Below, piece after piece: positions 28,601 to 36,803 of a stretch of 64,000 nt of DNA. Origin of the DNA: Salinimicrobium sediminilitoris (GTDB lineage Bacteria; Bacteroidota; Bacteroidia; Flavobacteriales; Flavobacteriaceae). The notes below the pieces were generated by a model. The model was not told where the DNA came from and searched no databases. It was given only the letters and a program-made list of their open reading frames with translations. A program made the translations under genes and the position numbers. The stretch lies in contig NZ_JAIVCC010000001.1 in assembly GCF_020866905.1 (NCBI RefSeq), positions 218,365-282,364 on the forward strand, given 5' to 3'. Each line of letters begins with the position of its first letter. Positions within the stretch are counted from its first letter, which is position 1.

Positions 28601-29857
28601 TTAAACAATCATTCCCGCAGCCACGGTCTCATTCGTGCTCTCATCGATAAGGATGATGCTGCCGGTATTGCGGTTGTCACGGTAAGAATCGATCATTAAC
28701 GGACTTGTCGCACGGATCTTCACTCTGGCAATGTCATTCATCGCAAGATCTTTATCTTCACTGTCTCGCTCAAAGCTATTAATGTTCATTTTATAAACCA
28801 CCTCTTTGATCATAGCCCTTTGGCTATTCGAGGTATGTACCAAAGTATATTTCGTTTTAGGTTTGGCAGCAGAATTGTTCAGCCAGCAAAGCATCACATC
28901 AAACTCCTGAGAAGGCTCCGGCTGATTATTTTTTCTAACGATCATGTCCCCGCGGCTGATGTCAATATCATCTTCCAGAGTCATGGCAATGGACATAGGG
29001 GCATAAGCTTCTTCCAGTTCCTGTTCCCCGGCATTGATACTTTTGATCCTGGATGTAAAACCTGAAGGCAATACAGCTACTTCATCTCCTAGGCGGTAGA
29101 TGCCGCTGGCGACCCTGCCTGCATAACCTCTGTAATCGATAAAGCCATCTCTTTGCGGCCTTAGAACCGTCTGCACCGGGAACCTGGCATCAATTTTATT
29201 GATGTCACTGCTAATGTGCAGGGTTTCCAGAATGTTTAATAAAGTTCCTCCCTGATACCAGGCCATATTTTCTGAACGGTTAACAACATTGTCACCCAGC
29301 AAAGCACTAATTGGAATAAAACGTACGTCTTTTACCAGAAGTTTTGAAGCAAATTCTTCGAACTCAGCTTCAATTTCATTAAAGCGTTCTTCAGAAAAAT
29401 CCACCAGATCCATTTTATTTACACAGACGATCAGGTGAGGAATGTTTAAAAGAGAAGCAATAAATGAATGCCTCTTGGTTTGTTCAATAACTCCATGTCT
29501 GGCGTCAATTAAAATTATTGCCGCGTTGGCAGTAGAAGCGCCGGTCACCATGTTCCGGGTATACTGAATATGTCCCGGAGTATCGGCAATAATGAATTTC
29601 CTTTTTGGAGTAGTAAAGTAGCGGTAAGCTACATCAATAGTAATTCCCTGTTCTCTTTCATCCTTTAGTCCATCGGTAAACATGGCCAGGTCCACCCCGG
29701 CATGTCCCTTTTTGACACTACTTGCGGTAACCGATTCCAGCTGATCCTCGAAAATTGATTTTGAATCGTACAAAAGGCGACCGATAAGGGTGCTCTTCCC
29801 GTCATCTACACTTCCGGCAGTTGTGAATCTTAGTAGTTGGTTATTGTTGATCTCCAT
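28601..29857 (-). CDS. cysN: Sulfate adenylyltransferase large subunit, GTPase CysN
   Basis: This GTPase subunit drives ATP sulfurylase (with CysD) to form adenosine 5'-phosphosulfate. 418 aa; the CysC kinase domain is not fused and is encoded separately at 31250-31852. GTP-binding motifs are TAGSVDDGKSTLIGRLLYD (G1), DTPGHIQYTRNMVTGA (G3) and VNKMDLVD (G4). The effector threonine lies in DEREQGITIDVAYR. C-terminal beta-barrel domains follow. It is separated from cysD by a GxxExxY gene; normally cysD and cysN are adjacent. Confidence 0.95.
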   Translation of the reverse strand: MEINNNQLLRFTTAGSVDDGKSTLIGRLLYDSKSIFEDQLESVTASSVKKGHAGVDLAMFTDGLKDEREQGITIDVAYRYFTTPKRKFIIADTPGHIQYTRNMVTGASTANAAIILIDARHGVIEQTKRHSFIASLLNIPHLIVCVNKMDLVDFSEERFNEIEAEFEEFASKLLVKDVRFIPISALLGDNVVNRSENMAWYQGGTLLNILETLHISSDINKIDARFPVQTVLRPQRDGFIDYRGYAGRVASGIYRLGDEVAVLPSGFTSRIKSINAGEQELEEAYAPMSIAMTLEDDIDISRGDMIVRKNNQPEPSQEFDVMLCWLNNSAAKPKTKYTLVHTSNSQRAMIKEVVYKMNINSFERDSEDKDLAMNDIARVKIRATSPLMIDSYRDNRNTGSIILIDESTNETVAAGMIV

Positions 29858-29926
29858 TTTAGTTGCGAATTTTCGCGAATTTTTTAACCCGAATTTTGCG
29901 AATTTCTTGTGCGAATTAACGCGAAT

Positions 29927-30322
29927 TTACTTTTTCGTGTTTATTACTCGCATATATGTTAAGGAGGGAGTTCCAAAATTAATGAGGATTCCCAGTTCTT
30001 TTTTTGTTGCTGTTAAGTAATTATTGAGTTGAGAATAAAAAGCAACAGGTATATGTTTTACTGATTTTATCTCCAAAATGATCTCTTCAAAGCAAATAAA
30101 ATCTGCTACATAGTATCTGGTCAGTTTTTCATCTTCATAAAAGACATTCAGCTTTACCTGTTTTTGACAAGGTATGTGTGAATTTGCAAATTCTTTTTCC
30201 AGGGCTTCTTCATAAACAGCCTCCAAAAATCCGGGACCTAATGCACGATGAACTTTCATACAGGCTCCAATGATCTTGTAGCTTTCTTCTTTGTAAAGAA
30301 TTTTGTCGTCCTGAGAAGGCAT
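29927..30322 (-). CDS. GxxExxY family protein
   Basis: 131 aa. The family-naming motif is in GPGFLEAVYEEAL, preceded by YKIIGACMKVHRALG. The C-terminal half (YYVADFICFEEIILEIKS) has D...E-x-K spacing like the PD-(D/E)XK nuclease fold to which this family has been related. The activity is unknown. It is inserted in the middle of the sulfate-activation operon, between cysD and cysN, on the same strand. Gaps on both sides hold GCGAATTTTCGCGAATTT-type words (29870-29930 and 30325-30350), which suggests a cassette-like insertion. Confidence 0.88.
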   Translation of the reverse strand: MPSQDDKILYKEESYKIIGACMKVHRALGPGFLEAVYEEALEKEFANSHIPCQKQVKLNVFYEDEKLTRYYVADFICFEEIILEIKSVKHIPVAFYSQLNNYLTATKKELGILINFGTPSLTYMRVINTKK

Positions 30323-30351
30323 TCGGGTGAATTCGCTTTAATTCGCGATAA

Positions 30352-31257
30352 TTAGAAGTAACCTTGTTTTTTTCTGTCCTCCATCGCCGTTTCAGATCTT
30401 TTATCATCTGATCTATCACCGCGTTCTGTCTTTCTCATTGCAGAAACCTCCTGTGCGATTTTTTCCAAAGTATCGGCATCAGACTCTATTCCGCCGGTAA
30501 TGGTGATATCTCCAAGCGTTCTGAAGCGGATCTTCTTTTTCTCTACTTTTTCACCCTGCTCTAGACGTAGAAATTCTGAAAGTGGGATCCAAGAATTACT
30601 TCTTCTCACAACTTCCCGCTCATGGGCAAAATATAACGATGGAATGGCGATATTTTCACGTTTGATGTAATTCCATACATCCATTTCTGTCCAGTTACTT
30701 ATAGGAAATGCTCTGAAATGTTCTCCTTCAAAGTGTTTTCCGTTTAAGAGATTCCATAATTCCGGTCGCTGGTTCTTAGGGTCCCATTCCCCAAAGTCAT
30801 TTCTATGTGAAAAGAACCGTTCCTTCGCACGGGCTTTTTCTTCATCTCTCCTTCCGCCTCCAATAGCGCAGTCGACTTTATTTGCTTCAATAGCGTCAAG
30901 AAGCGTAGTGATCTGCAATGCATTTCTGGTTGCATTTTTCCCCTTTTCTTCGGCTACTCGTCCCTGGTCTATAGAATCCTGTACAGAACCTACAATAAGT
31001 TTTACTCCAAGTTCCTTGATAAGATCATCCCTGAACTGGATAGTTTCCGGAAAGTTATGTCCTGTATCCACATGCATCAAAGCGAACGGGATCTTAGCGG
31101 GATAGAAAGCTTTTTTTGCCAGATGAGTCACCAGAATAGAATCTTTTCCTCCGGAAAATAAAATAACCGGATTCTCAAATTGAGCCCAAACCTCCCTTAG
31201 GATATAAATGGCCTCTGCTTCCAGTTCGTCTAAATAGTTCAGGTAGTACTTATTCAT
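30352..31257 (-). CDS. cysD: Sulfate adenylyltransferase small subunit CysD
   Basis: This catalytic subunit of ATP sulfurylase makes APS from ATP and sulfate, with CysN. 301 aa, full length. The PP-loop is VILFSGGKDSILVTHLAKKA (about 31-50). HVDTGHNFPETIQFRD, AIGGGRRDEEKARAKERFFS and FPISNWTEMDVWNYI follow, and the C-terminus RSETAMEDRKKQGYF is characteristic. Its start overlaps the end of cysC by 8 bp. No cysH, cysI or cysJ accompanies it in this window. Confidence 0.96.
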   Translation of the reverse strand: MNKYYLNYLDELEAEAIYILREVWAQFENPVILFSGGKDSILVTHLAKKAFYPAKIPFALMHVDTGHNFPETIQFRDDLIKELGVKLIVGSVQDSIDQGRVAEEKGKNATRNALQITTLLDAIEANKVDCAIGGGRRDEEKARAKERFFSHRNDFGEWDPKNQRPELWNLLNGKHFEGEHFRAFPISNWTEMDVWNYIKRENIAIPSLYFAHEREVVRRSNSWIPLSEFLRLEQGEKVEKKKIRFRTLGDITITGGIESDADTLEKIAQEVSAMRKTERGDRSDDKRSETAMEDRKKQGYF

Positions 31258-31852
31258 TGTGCTTCAATTGTATTATAGGTAAAATATGATCCAGTACTCT
31301 TTGAGCTGATCTTTCAATTGTTTCTTCTTCTGTTCTTATTTCCACAGAGGGATTGTTGGGTTTTTCAAATGGGGCCGATATTCCCGTGAAATTTGGGATT
31401 TCTCCCGCTCGTGCTTTCTTGTATAGCCCCTTCACATCTCGTCGTTCACATTCCTCTAATGAGGTGTTGACAAATACCTCTACGAAATTTTCTTTTTCGA
31501 CTATTTCCCTGATGAGATTTCTGTCAGATTCCAATGGCGTAATAAAAGCAGAAAGAACAACTTCTCCTGCATTTAGAAATAATTTTGCTACTTCTGCGAT
31601 CCGTCTTAGATTTTCAGTTCGATCTTCTTCAGTAAAGCCTAGGTTTTTATTCAGTCCGCCACGAATATTATCTCCGTCAAGGGTATAGGTGTGAATTCCT
31701 TTTTCAAAAAGTGCTTTTTCCACCGCATTGGAGATAGTTGATTTTCCGGAGCCGGAAAGCCCTGTAAACCAGATCACCAGTGGCTGATGCTTTTTAAGTT
31801 CACTGCGCATAGCACGAGTTATGGCGTAATCCTGTGGTACTATATTATTCAT
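31250..31852 (-). CDS. cysC: Adenylylsulfate kinase
   Basis: This phosphorylates APS to PAPS, the donor for sulfotransferases. 200 aa. The P-loop GLSGSGKSTISNAVEKALF is at about residues 31-49; LDGDNIRGGLNKNLGFTEED is the APS-binding region; DPKGLYKK-type sequence appears as RDVKGLYKKARAGEI. A standalone kinase, unlike CysNC fusions. It overlaps the DUF2061 gene and cysD by 8 bp each, so the three are likely co-translated. Confidence 0.95.
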   Translation of the reverse strand: MNNIVPQDYAITRAMRSELKKHQPLVIWFTGLSGSGKSTISNAVEKALFEKGIHTYTLDGDNIRGGLNKNLGFTEEDRTENLRRIAEVAKLFLNAGEVVLSAFITPLESDRNLIREIVEKENFVEVFVNTSLEECERRDVKGLYKKARAGEIPNFTGISAPFEKPNNPSVEIRTEEETIERSAQRVLDHILPIIQLKHNE

Positions 31853-32282
31853 TTGTTACAGAACTAGTTTGATTTCTTCTATTTGGTAATCCATAATTGG
31901 AACGATACCAGATCTTTTCGTGTAAATAATAAAGAATCATTTTCGTTATTACTTCGACCAGCCCAATTTTTAATCCTATCATAGGATCGCCTGAGATGAT
32001 CCAGGCGAGGACCATTGTGTCAATTGTACCAACTACACGCCAGCTTATCGTCTTGGCTAAATGTCGCCAGTTTGAGGATTCGCTGTCAATATTGATCTTA
32101 AACCAAAGACGTTCATGCAGGTAGTAAAGCAGCATTTTAGTAAGAACTTCTGCCAGTCCTATCTGCAATCCCAACAAAGGATCTCCTGTGATGAACCAGG
32201 ATAGCAGGATGGTATCCAGGGTTCCAACAGCCCGCCAGGTAATGGCTTTAGCTATATGTCTCTTATGGGAGGAATCTTTCAT
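31845..32282 (-). CDS. Double DUF2061 membrane protein
   Basis: 145 aa, a tandem duplication of the DUF2061 unit: the first repeat has HIAKAITWRAVGTLDTILLS and the second HLAKTISWRVVGTIDTMVLA, each followed by a GDP-GL.IGL.E..TK..LYYLHE pattern. Each unit holds hydrophobic helices, so it is probably an inner-membrane protein. Function is not known. The close 8-bp overlap with cysC points to a role with sulfate activation or sulfate supply, but this is inference from position. Confidence 0.88.
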   Translation of the reverse strand: MKDSSHKRHIAKAITWRAVGTLDTILLSWFITGDPLLGLQIGLAEVLTKMLLYYLHERLWFKINIDSESSNWRHLAKTISWRVVGTIDTMVLAWIISGDPMIGLKIGLVEVITKMILYYLHEKIWYRSNYGLPNRRNQTSSVTNE

Positions 32283-32326
32283 TTTAAAATAGATTCCGCG
32301 GATTGGTAAGGATTCCGCGGATCGTT

Positions 32327-33331
32327 CTAATTAAGAAGAAGAGAATTTTCCTCCTCCAGTTGCTGATATATTTTCTTTACATCCTGGGACACTTCTTTTT
32401 GAAGTACCAGGTTTGCATCTTGGGTGCATACAAGAATGCTGTTTCTCATACCAACAAAAGCAGTGAATTTACCCGTGCCTATTACCATATTCCCCTCAAG
32501 ATCCACAGGGTGTCCCTGCTGGCGGAGGTAATCATAAATAGCTTCAAAACTGCCCATGTCACTCCATTCAAAAGAGGAGGGGACTACTTTGATTTTGTCA
32601 CTGTTTTCCATTACAGCATAATCCACGCTTATTGATGGGATCTTCAGGGAAGTTTCAAGTTCCAATCGACCATCATTGCTGTTTCCCCAGGCGGTAAGAG
32701 AGTTCTCGTAAACTTCCGGTTGAAACTGTTTCAGTTCATTAAGAAAGATACCTGCTTTAAAACAAAACATCCCGCTATTCCAGAGGAAATTTCCTTTACT
32801 TAAAAAATCTTCTGCAGTTGAAGCAGCAGGTTTTTCTCTAAAGGAGAGGACATCTTCTCCGGTATGTTCAATATATCCATAGCCGGTTTCCGGGCGCGAA
32901 GGTTGAATTCCGAAAGTAACAATGCTGTCCTGCCCGGCAAGATCAATAGCTTTTTGAACTGCGGTAGAATATTCCGGTCCTTCCTGTATGATGTGGTCTG
33001 CAGGGGTTACGAGGAGAATATCTTCAGGTTTGGCAGCGAAAGCTGCAAAAGCAATAGCAGGAGCGGTATTGCGAGGTGTGGCTTCTACAATATCAATATA
33101 TTCTGAGACACCAAGTTTTTGAAGACATTCTTCAGAAAGCTGCCTGTTGCCCTGATTTCCAACCACTATTATTTGATCTACAAAACCTGCATTTCGCTCT
33201 ACAGCCATTTCAAACAGGCTTTTTGATTCTGAAAAAATATTCAGGTACTGTTTTGGCCGGGATTGTCGGGAAAGAGGCCACAAGCGGCTTCCTACTCCTC
33301 CCGTAAGGAGGACGTGAAGAATTCTTGACAT
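32327..33331 (-). CDS. manC: Mannose-1-phosphate guanylyltransferase
   Basis: This forms GDP-mannose from mannose-1-phosphate and GTP. 334 aa. The nucleotidyltransferase motif LTGGVGSRLWPLSRQSRPKQ is at residues 9-28; VTPADHII, RPETGYGYIE and EKPAASTAEDFLSKGNFLWN-type segments follow. The isomerase cupin domain is absent and is encoded separately at 27195-27536. It is the first gene of the main minus-strand operon, preceded by a roughly 230-nt untranslated leader and a strong promoter match at 33571-33603. Confidence 0.93.
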   Translation of the reverse strand: MSRILHVLLTGGVGSRLWPLSRQSRPKQYLNIFSESKSLFEMAVERNAGFVDQIIVVGNQGNRQLSEECLQKLGVSEYIDIVEATPRNTAPAIAFAAFAAKPEDILLVTPADHIIQEGPEYSTAVQKAIDLAGQDSIVTFGIQPSRPETGYGYIEHTGEDVLSFREKPAASTAEDFLSKGNFLWNSGMFCFKAGIFLNELKQFQPEVYENSLTAWGNSNDGRLELETSLKIPSISVDYAVMENSDKIKVVPSSFEWSDMGSFEAIYDYLRQQGHPVDLEGNMVIGTGKFTAFVGMRNSILVCTQDANLVLQKEVSQDVKKIYQQLEEENSLLLN

Positions 33332-33570
33332 AAAGTCTCTTGATTATTTTGCCAATTCAGAAGGTAGAGGCTTCGTCGTGGCGAGTATTACTTTGCTGTT
33401 AACGATTTCCGCTGTAAGATTTAAGAAGATGTTATTCAAACTTCGCAATTCTAAGTTCGTATTTCTACCTTCCTGTCACGGCTTCGCCGCTCTGAGTCCC
33501 ACATTTAGTGAAATCAGATCGATGAAAGGTTCAGAAAATCAGATGACTGACATCCAAACCTACGAGCCGG

Positions 33571-33603
33571 CAAATATATTCGTTAACTTTACTTTAAGAC
33601 AAA
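33571..33603 (-). promoter_or_regulatory. Predicted main operon promoter upstream of manC
   Basis: On the minus strand, TTTG (33600-33603), 21 nt and TATATTTG (33571-33578) match the Bacteroidota -33/-7 consensus (TTTG, 19-21 nt, TAnnTTTG). The expected transcript start is near 33564, giving a leader of about 230 nt before the manC ATG at 33331. The leader contains a GCGGCGAAGCCGTGAC hairpin (CGGC/GCCG stem). Confidence 0.7.
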
Positions 33604-33779
33604 CAATGAATGTTAAATAATGGAGGTTTTTATCAACATTGGTCAAAAACACCAATTTTTACGGAAAACCGTAATGGCAGAAGGTTTTATGGTCGAGAAG
33701 AAGGTGGAAAATGAAAGAAGCGAGGAGAAGGAAATGTTAAATTTTTCTAAGGAGACGGGAGGATTTTTTTAGTAATCTT

Positions 33780-34640
33780 TAAGAAAACGTTTGCGCTCTT
33801 TCGGTTATGGGTTGTGAGTTCTCAGTTGTCGGTTTTTCTGGCAGGAGATTGGTTAATTGGTTAATTGGGGATTGGTTAATTGGGGATTGGTTAACTGGGT
33901 ATTGGTTTTTCTCGATACTAATTTCCCCCTGCTCTCGCAGGCTCAAATTCACTCGAACTGACGGGATGGTTAAATGGGGATTGGTTAAATGGGGATTGGT
34001 AATTTGAATTTTTTTTACTGGTTACTGATCACTGAATACTAGTCCCTAGTCCCTAATCCCTAAAATAGTTAATTGGTTAATTGGGGATTAGTTAATTGGT
34101 TATTCGGGGAATGGTTAATTAGTTAATTAGGGAATGGAAAGATTGGAATTTGGTGCTTTGGTGAACTGGGGAATGGTTATTTGGCAATTTGTTTTTTTAA
34201 CTGACCCACTGACCACTGACCAATGATCACTGAATACTAATCCCTAATCCCTGATCGCTGAAATAGTTAATTAGTTAATTGGGGACTGGTTAATTGGGGA
34301 CTGGTTAATTGGTTAATTGGTTAACTGGGGAATGGTTAAGTGGGGATTGGTTAAGTGGGGATTGGTTAAATGGGGAACGGTTATTAGATTTTTTTATTTT
34401 CCCTAATCCCTAATCCCTGAAATAGTTAATTAGTTAATTGGGATTGGTTAATGGGGATTGGTGTCTTGGATTTCTTTTTAGTGGTTACTGATCACTGATG
34501 ACTGACCACTGAATACTAATCCCTAATCCCTAATCCCTGAAATTAGTTAATTAGTTAATTGGAGAATAGCTAATTTGGGAATATTTAATTAGTTAATTAG
34601 AATGGTCAATTAAATAGTTCGGGAATAATAATTGTTTTTT
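33780..34640. repeat. Word-repeat tract, left copy of a direct duplication
   Basis: No gene is visible. The tract is built from degenerate words GGTTAATT, GGGGATTGG, TAATCCC and ACTGACC. From 33911 (CTCGATACTAATTTCC) to about 34560 it is a near-copy of 35622-36175, including the unusual stretches GGAAAGATTGGAATTTGGTG and GTGTCTTGGATTTCTTTTTA. The two copies flank the toxin-antitoxin pair in direct orientation. Small indels distinguish them. Confidence 0.85.
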
Positions 34641-34642
34641 AA

Positions 34643-34803
34643 ATTCACTATTCACTATTCACTATTCACTATTCACTATTCACTATTCACTATTCACTAT
34701 TCACTATTCACTATTCACTATTCACTATTCACTATTCACTATTCACTATTCACTATTCACTATTCACTATTCACTATTCACTATTCACTATTCACTATTC
34801 ACT
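34643..34803. repeat. Perfect heptanucleotide tract (ATTCACT) x 23
   Basis: 161 bp of uninterrupted ATTCACT, exactly 23 copies. It ends 7 bp before a TACGTA palindrome and 48 bp before the antitoxin start codon, so the -33 region of the presumed toxin-antitoxin promoter falls within the tract. A perfect tract of this length is expected to be highly slippage-prone. Confidence 0.95.
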
Positions 34804-34810
34804 AACTTCA

Positions 34811-34839
34811 TACGTAATAAATTTGTATATTTGTACGTA
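34811..34839 (+). promoter_or_regulatory. Toxin-antitoxin promoter and candidate operator
   Basis: Two TAnnTTTG matches lie in tandem, TAAATTTG (34818-34825) and TATATTTG (34826-34833). They are bracketed by two TACGTA palindromes (34811-34816 and 34834-34839) whose 23-bp spacing would put them on similar DNA faces. This layout fits an autoregulatory operator for the antitoxin, as is usual for type II modules. Binding is inferred, not shown. Confidence 0.5.
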
Positions 34840-34851
34840 AACTATTAAGAG

Positions 34852-35097
34852 ATGGACAAAAAACTTACCTTAAGTTTAAAAGCCGATGTTATTGAGGCTG
34901 CAAAACGTTATGCACGATCAAACGAGGTTAGTCTTTCAAAATTGATAGAATCTTATCTGAGCTCCCTTACCAAAAAAGAGGCCGGTAAAACTGAAATTAC
35001 TCCTTTGGTAAGAAGCCTGAGTGGAGTAATTTCAATTGAGAATGATTTTGATGAAAAAGAAGAATATTCTCAATATTTAATTGAAAAATATAAATGA
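34852..35097 (+). CDS. DUF6364-type antitoxin
   Basis: 81 aa. It starts MDKKLTLSLKADVIEAAKRY and continues ARSNEVSLSKLIESYL, a short beta-strand plus two helices reminiscent of ribbon-helix-helix DNA-binding proteins. The acidic C-terminal tail (ENDFDEKEEYSQYLI) probably neutralises the toxin. It overlaps the following PIN-domain gene by 4 bp on the plus strand, opposite to the polysaccharide operon around it. Confidence 0.82.
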   Translation: MDKKLTLSLKADVIEAAKRYARSNEVSLSKLIESYLSSLTKKEAGKTEITPLVRSLSGVISIENDFDEKEEYSQYLIEKYK

Positions 35098-35507
35098 AAA
35101 AATTACTGGTTGACACTAATATTGTTATTGATCTGCTTTCAGAAAAAAAAGGATTTTATAACGATGCAGCCCGTATTTTTTCTCAGGCGGATAAAAAGGA
35201 AGTTCATCTCGCCATTTCTTCTCACACATTTGCCAATACGAATTACATTCTGACAAAATTAAAATCTGCAAAAGAAGCAAGGGAAATCTTAAGGAAATTT
35301 AAAGTGCTTGTGGAGATATTGAATCTCGATGATAAAATCATCGAACTGGCCTTAAGTGATAACAGTTTTCCTGATTTTGAAGATGGACTGCAATATTATT
35401 CTGCAATAGAAAATGACGTAGACATTATTATTACCAGAAATAAAAAAGATTTTACAAGCTCCAAAATACCAGTAATGACCGCCAAAGAATATTTAGCAGC
35501 AAAATAG
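35094..35507 (+). CDS. PIN-domain toxin (VapC-like)
   Basis: 137 aa with the PIN-domain fold, predicted to be a metal-dependent ribonuclease that is held inactive by the upstream antitoxin. Acidic active-site residues are visible as LVDTNIVIDLL (D7), the central NLDD region, FPDFEDGLQYYSAI (D/E pair) and DIIITRNKKDF. It is translationally coupled to the antitoxin (ATGA overlap at 35094). The pair lies between long direct repeats. Confidence 0.88.
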   Translation: MKKLLVDTNIVIDLLSEKKGFYNDAARIFSQADKKEVHLAISSHTFANTNYILTKLKSAKEAREILRKFKVLVEILNLDDKIIELALSDNSFPDFEDGLQYYSAIENDVDIIITRNKKDFTSSKIPVMTAKEYLAAK

Positions 35508-36244
35508 TTCCCAAGATTACACAGTACCGGATGTTTAATAAGTTAATTGGGGATTGGTTAATTGGAGATTGGTTAATTGGGGATTGGTGAACTGGGGAAT
35601 GGTTAGTTGGGAATGGTTGTTCTCGATACTAATTTTCCCCTGCTCTCGCAGGCTCAAATTCACTCTAACTGACGGGATGGTTAAATGGGGATTGTTTAAA
35701 TGGGGATTGGTAATTTGAATTTTTTTACTGGTTACTGATTACTGATCACTGAATACTAGTCCCTAGTCCCTAATCCCTGAAATAGTTAATTGGTTATTCG
35801 GGGAATGGTTAATTAGTTAATTAGGGAATGGAAAGATTGGAATTTGGTGCTTTGGTGAACTGGGGAATGGTTATTTGGCAATTTGTTTTTTTAACTGACC
35901 ACTGACCACTGACCACTGACCACTGACCACTGATCACTGAATACTAATCCCTAATCTCTAATCCTTGGAATGGTTAATTGGTTAATTGGGGATTGGTTAA
36001 TGGGGATTGGTTAATGGGGATTGGTGTCTTGGATTTCTTTTTAGTGGTTACTGACCACTGACCACTGACCACTGACCACTGATCACTAATCCCTAATCCC
36101 TAATCCCTGAAATAGTGAATTAGTTAATTGGGGAATGGTGAATTAGTTAATTGGTTATTCGGGAATGGTTAATTAGTTAATTAGCGAATGGAAAAATAGG
36201 ATCTTTAATCATTTAATCCTGAATTTTGAACACGGAATATTGAA
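35508..36244. repeat. Word-repeat tract, right copy of a direct duplication
   Basis: No gene is visible. From 35622 to about 36175 it repeats the left tract (33911-34560) with indels. It includes five perfect ACTGACC copies at 35894-35928 and TAATCCC runs. The words GGTTAATT and GGGGATTGG recur through it. Homologous recombination between the copies would delete the toxin-antitoxin pair. Confidence 0.85.
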
Positions 36245-36721
36245 TTACGAAAGAACATCCGACACCCTGACATTCACAACCACTCCAAGATCTTTTAAGA
36301 CAAGTCTGAGGCGCTTTTTTCCGATCTGCTCTACAACCCCTTCTTTACCTTTAAAACTGCCCTCTGCAATAGTGAGTCGGTCGCCGGGGGAGAGGTGGGA
36401 TACTTCTACCGCTTCCACGCGGTCATCCTCCAGCCAGTTTTTGATTGTATTGATCTCTTCCTGGCGGATAATAGCAGGTTTGCCCAACCAGAATACATAT
36501 TGGACTGCCCCGGGAACATCGAAAACTTGTGACCGGTTTTTTTCCTCCAGGTACACGAAAACATAAGATTTAAAAAGGGGAGAAGTGACTTTCTTTTTGC
36601 GGTCGCTCCACTGTTTTACTTCCGTAATAGTAGGGCAGTAGACCTTAATGTCTCTTTTCTCAAGTTCATTCGCAACTTTTTGCTCCCACCGCGGTTTAGT
36701 ATACAGGGCGTACCAATTCAT
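36245..36721 (-). CDS. UpxY-family (NusG-like) transcription antiterminator
   Basis: This locus-specific NusG paralogue lets RNA polymerase read through terminators in capsule/EPS operons. From the ATG at 36721 it is 158 aa, starting MNWYALYTKPRWEQKVANEL; the preceding in-frame ATG codons fall in the leader hairpin and promoter. The NGN domain (about 1-100) shows SPLFKSYVFVYLEE, and the C-terminal KOW domain begins SPGDRLTIAEGSFKGKEGVV. It lies on the same strand and about 2.9 kb upstream of manC, but the toxin-antitoxin module on the other strand separates them. Confidence 0.92.
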   Translation of the reverse strand: MNWYALYTKPRWEQKVANELEKRDIKVYCPTITEVKQWSDRKKKVTSPLFKSYVFVYLEEKNRSQVFDVPGAVQYVFWLGKPAIIRQEEINTIKNWLEDDRVEAVEVSHLSPGDRLTIAEGSFKGKEGVVEQIGKKRLRLVLKDLGVVVNVRVSDVLS

Positions 36722-36748
36722 ATAATCTCTGTTGTCTGTATTTGATAA

Positions 36749-36782
36749 AATTTTTTCTGCGGTAGGGAAGCAGAAATTTTTG
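36749..36782 (-). terminator. Terminator-like hairpin in the antiterminator leader
   Basis: On the minus strand AAAAATTTCTGC (36770-36781) pairs with GCAGAAAAA (36752-36760) around a 9-nt loop. It is followed by A/T-rich sequence ending in a short T-run. It lies between the candidate promoter (36804-36833) and the UpxY start codon at 36721, a position suited to attenuation of the UpxY transcript. Confidence 0.55.
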
Positions 36783-36803
36783 GGGGGCAACCCCGCTGTT
36801 GAA

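Noticed and set aside
28601-31852. cysDNC as a plain sulfur-assimilation operon
   Set aside because: No sulfite or sulfide-forming genes are present and the operon also holds a sulfotransferase and sugar genes; an additional assimilatory use cannot be excluded.
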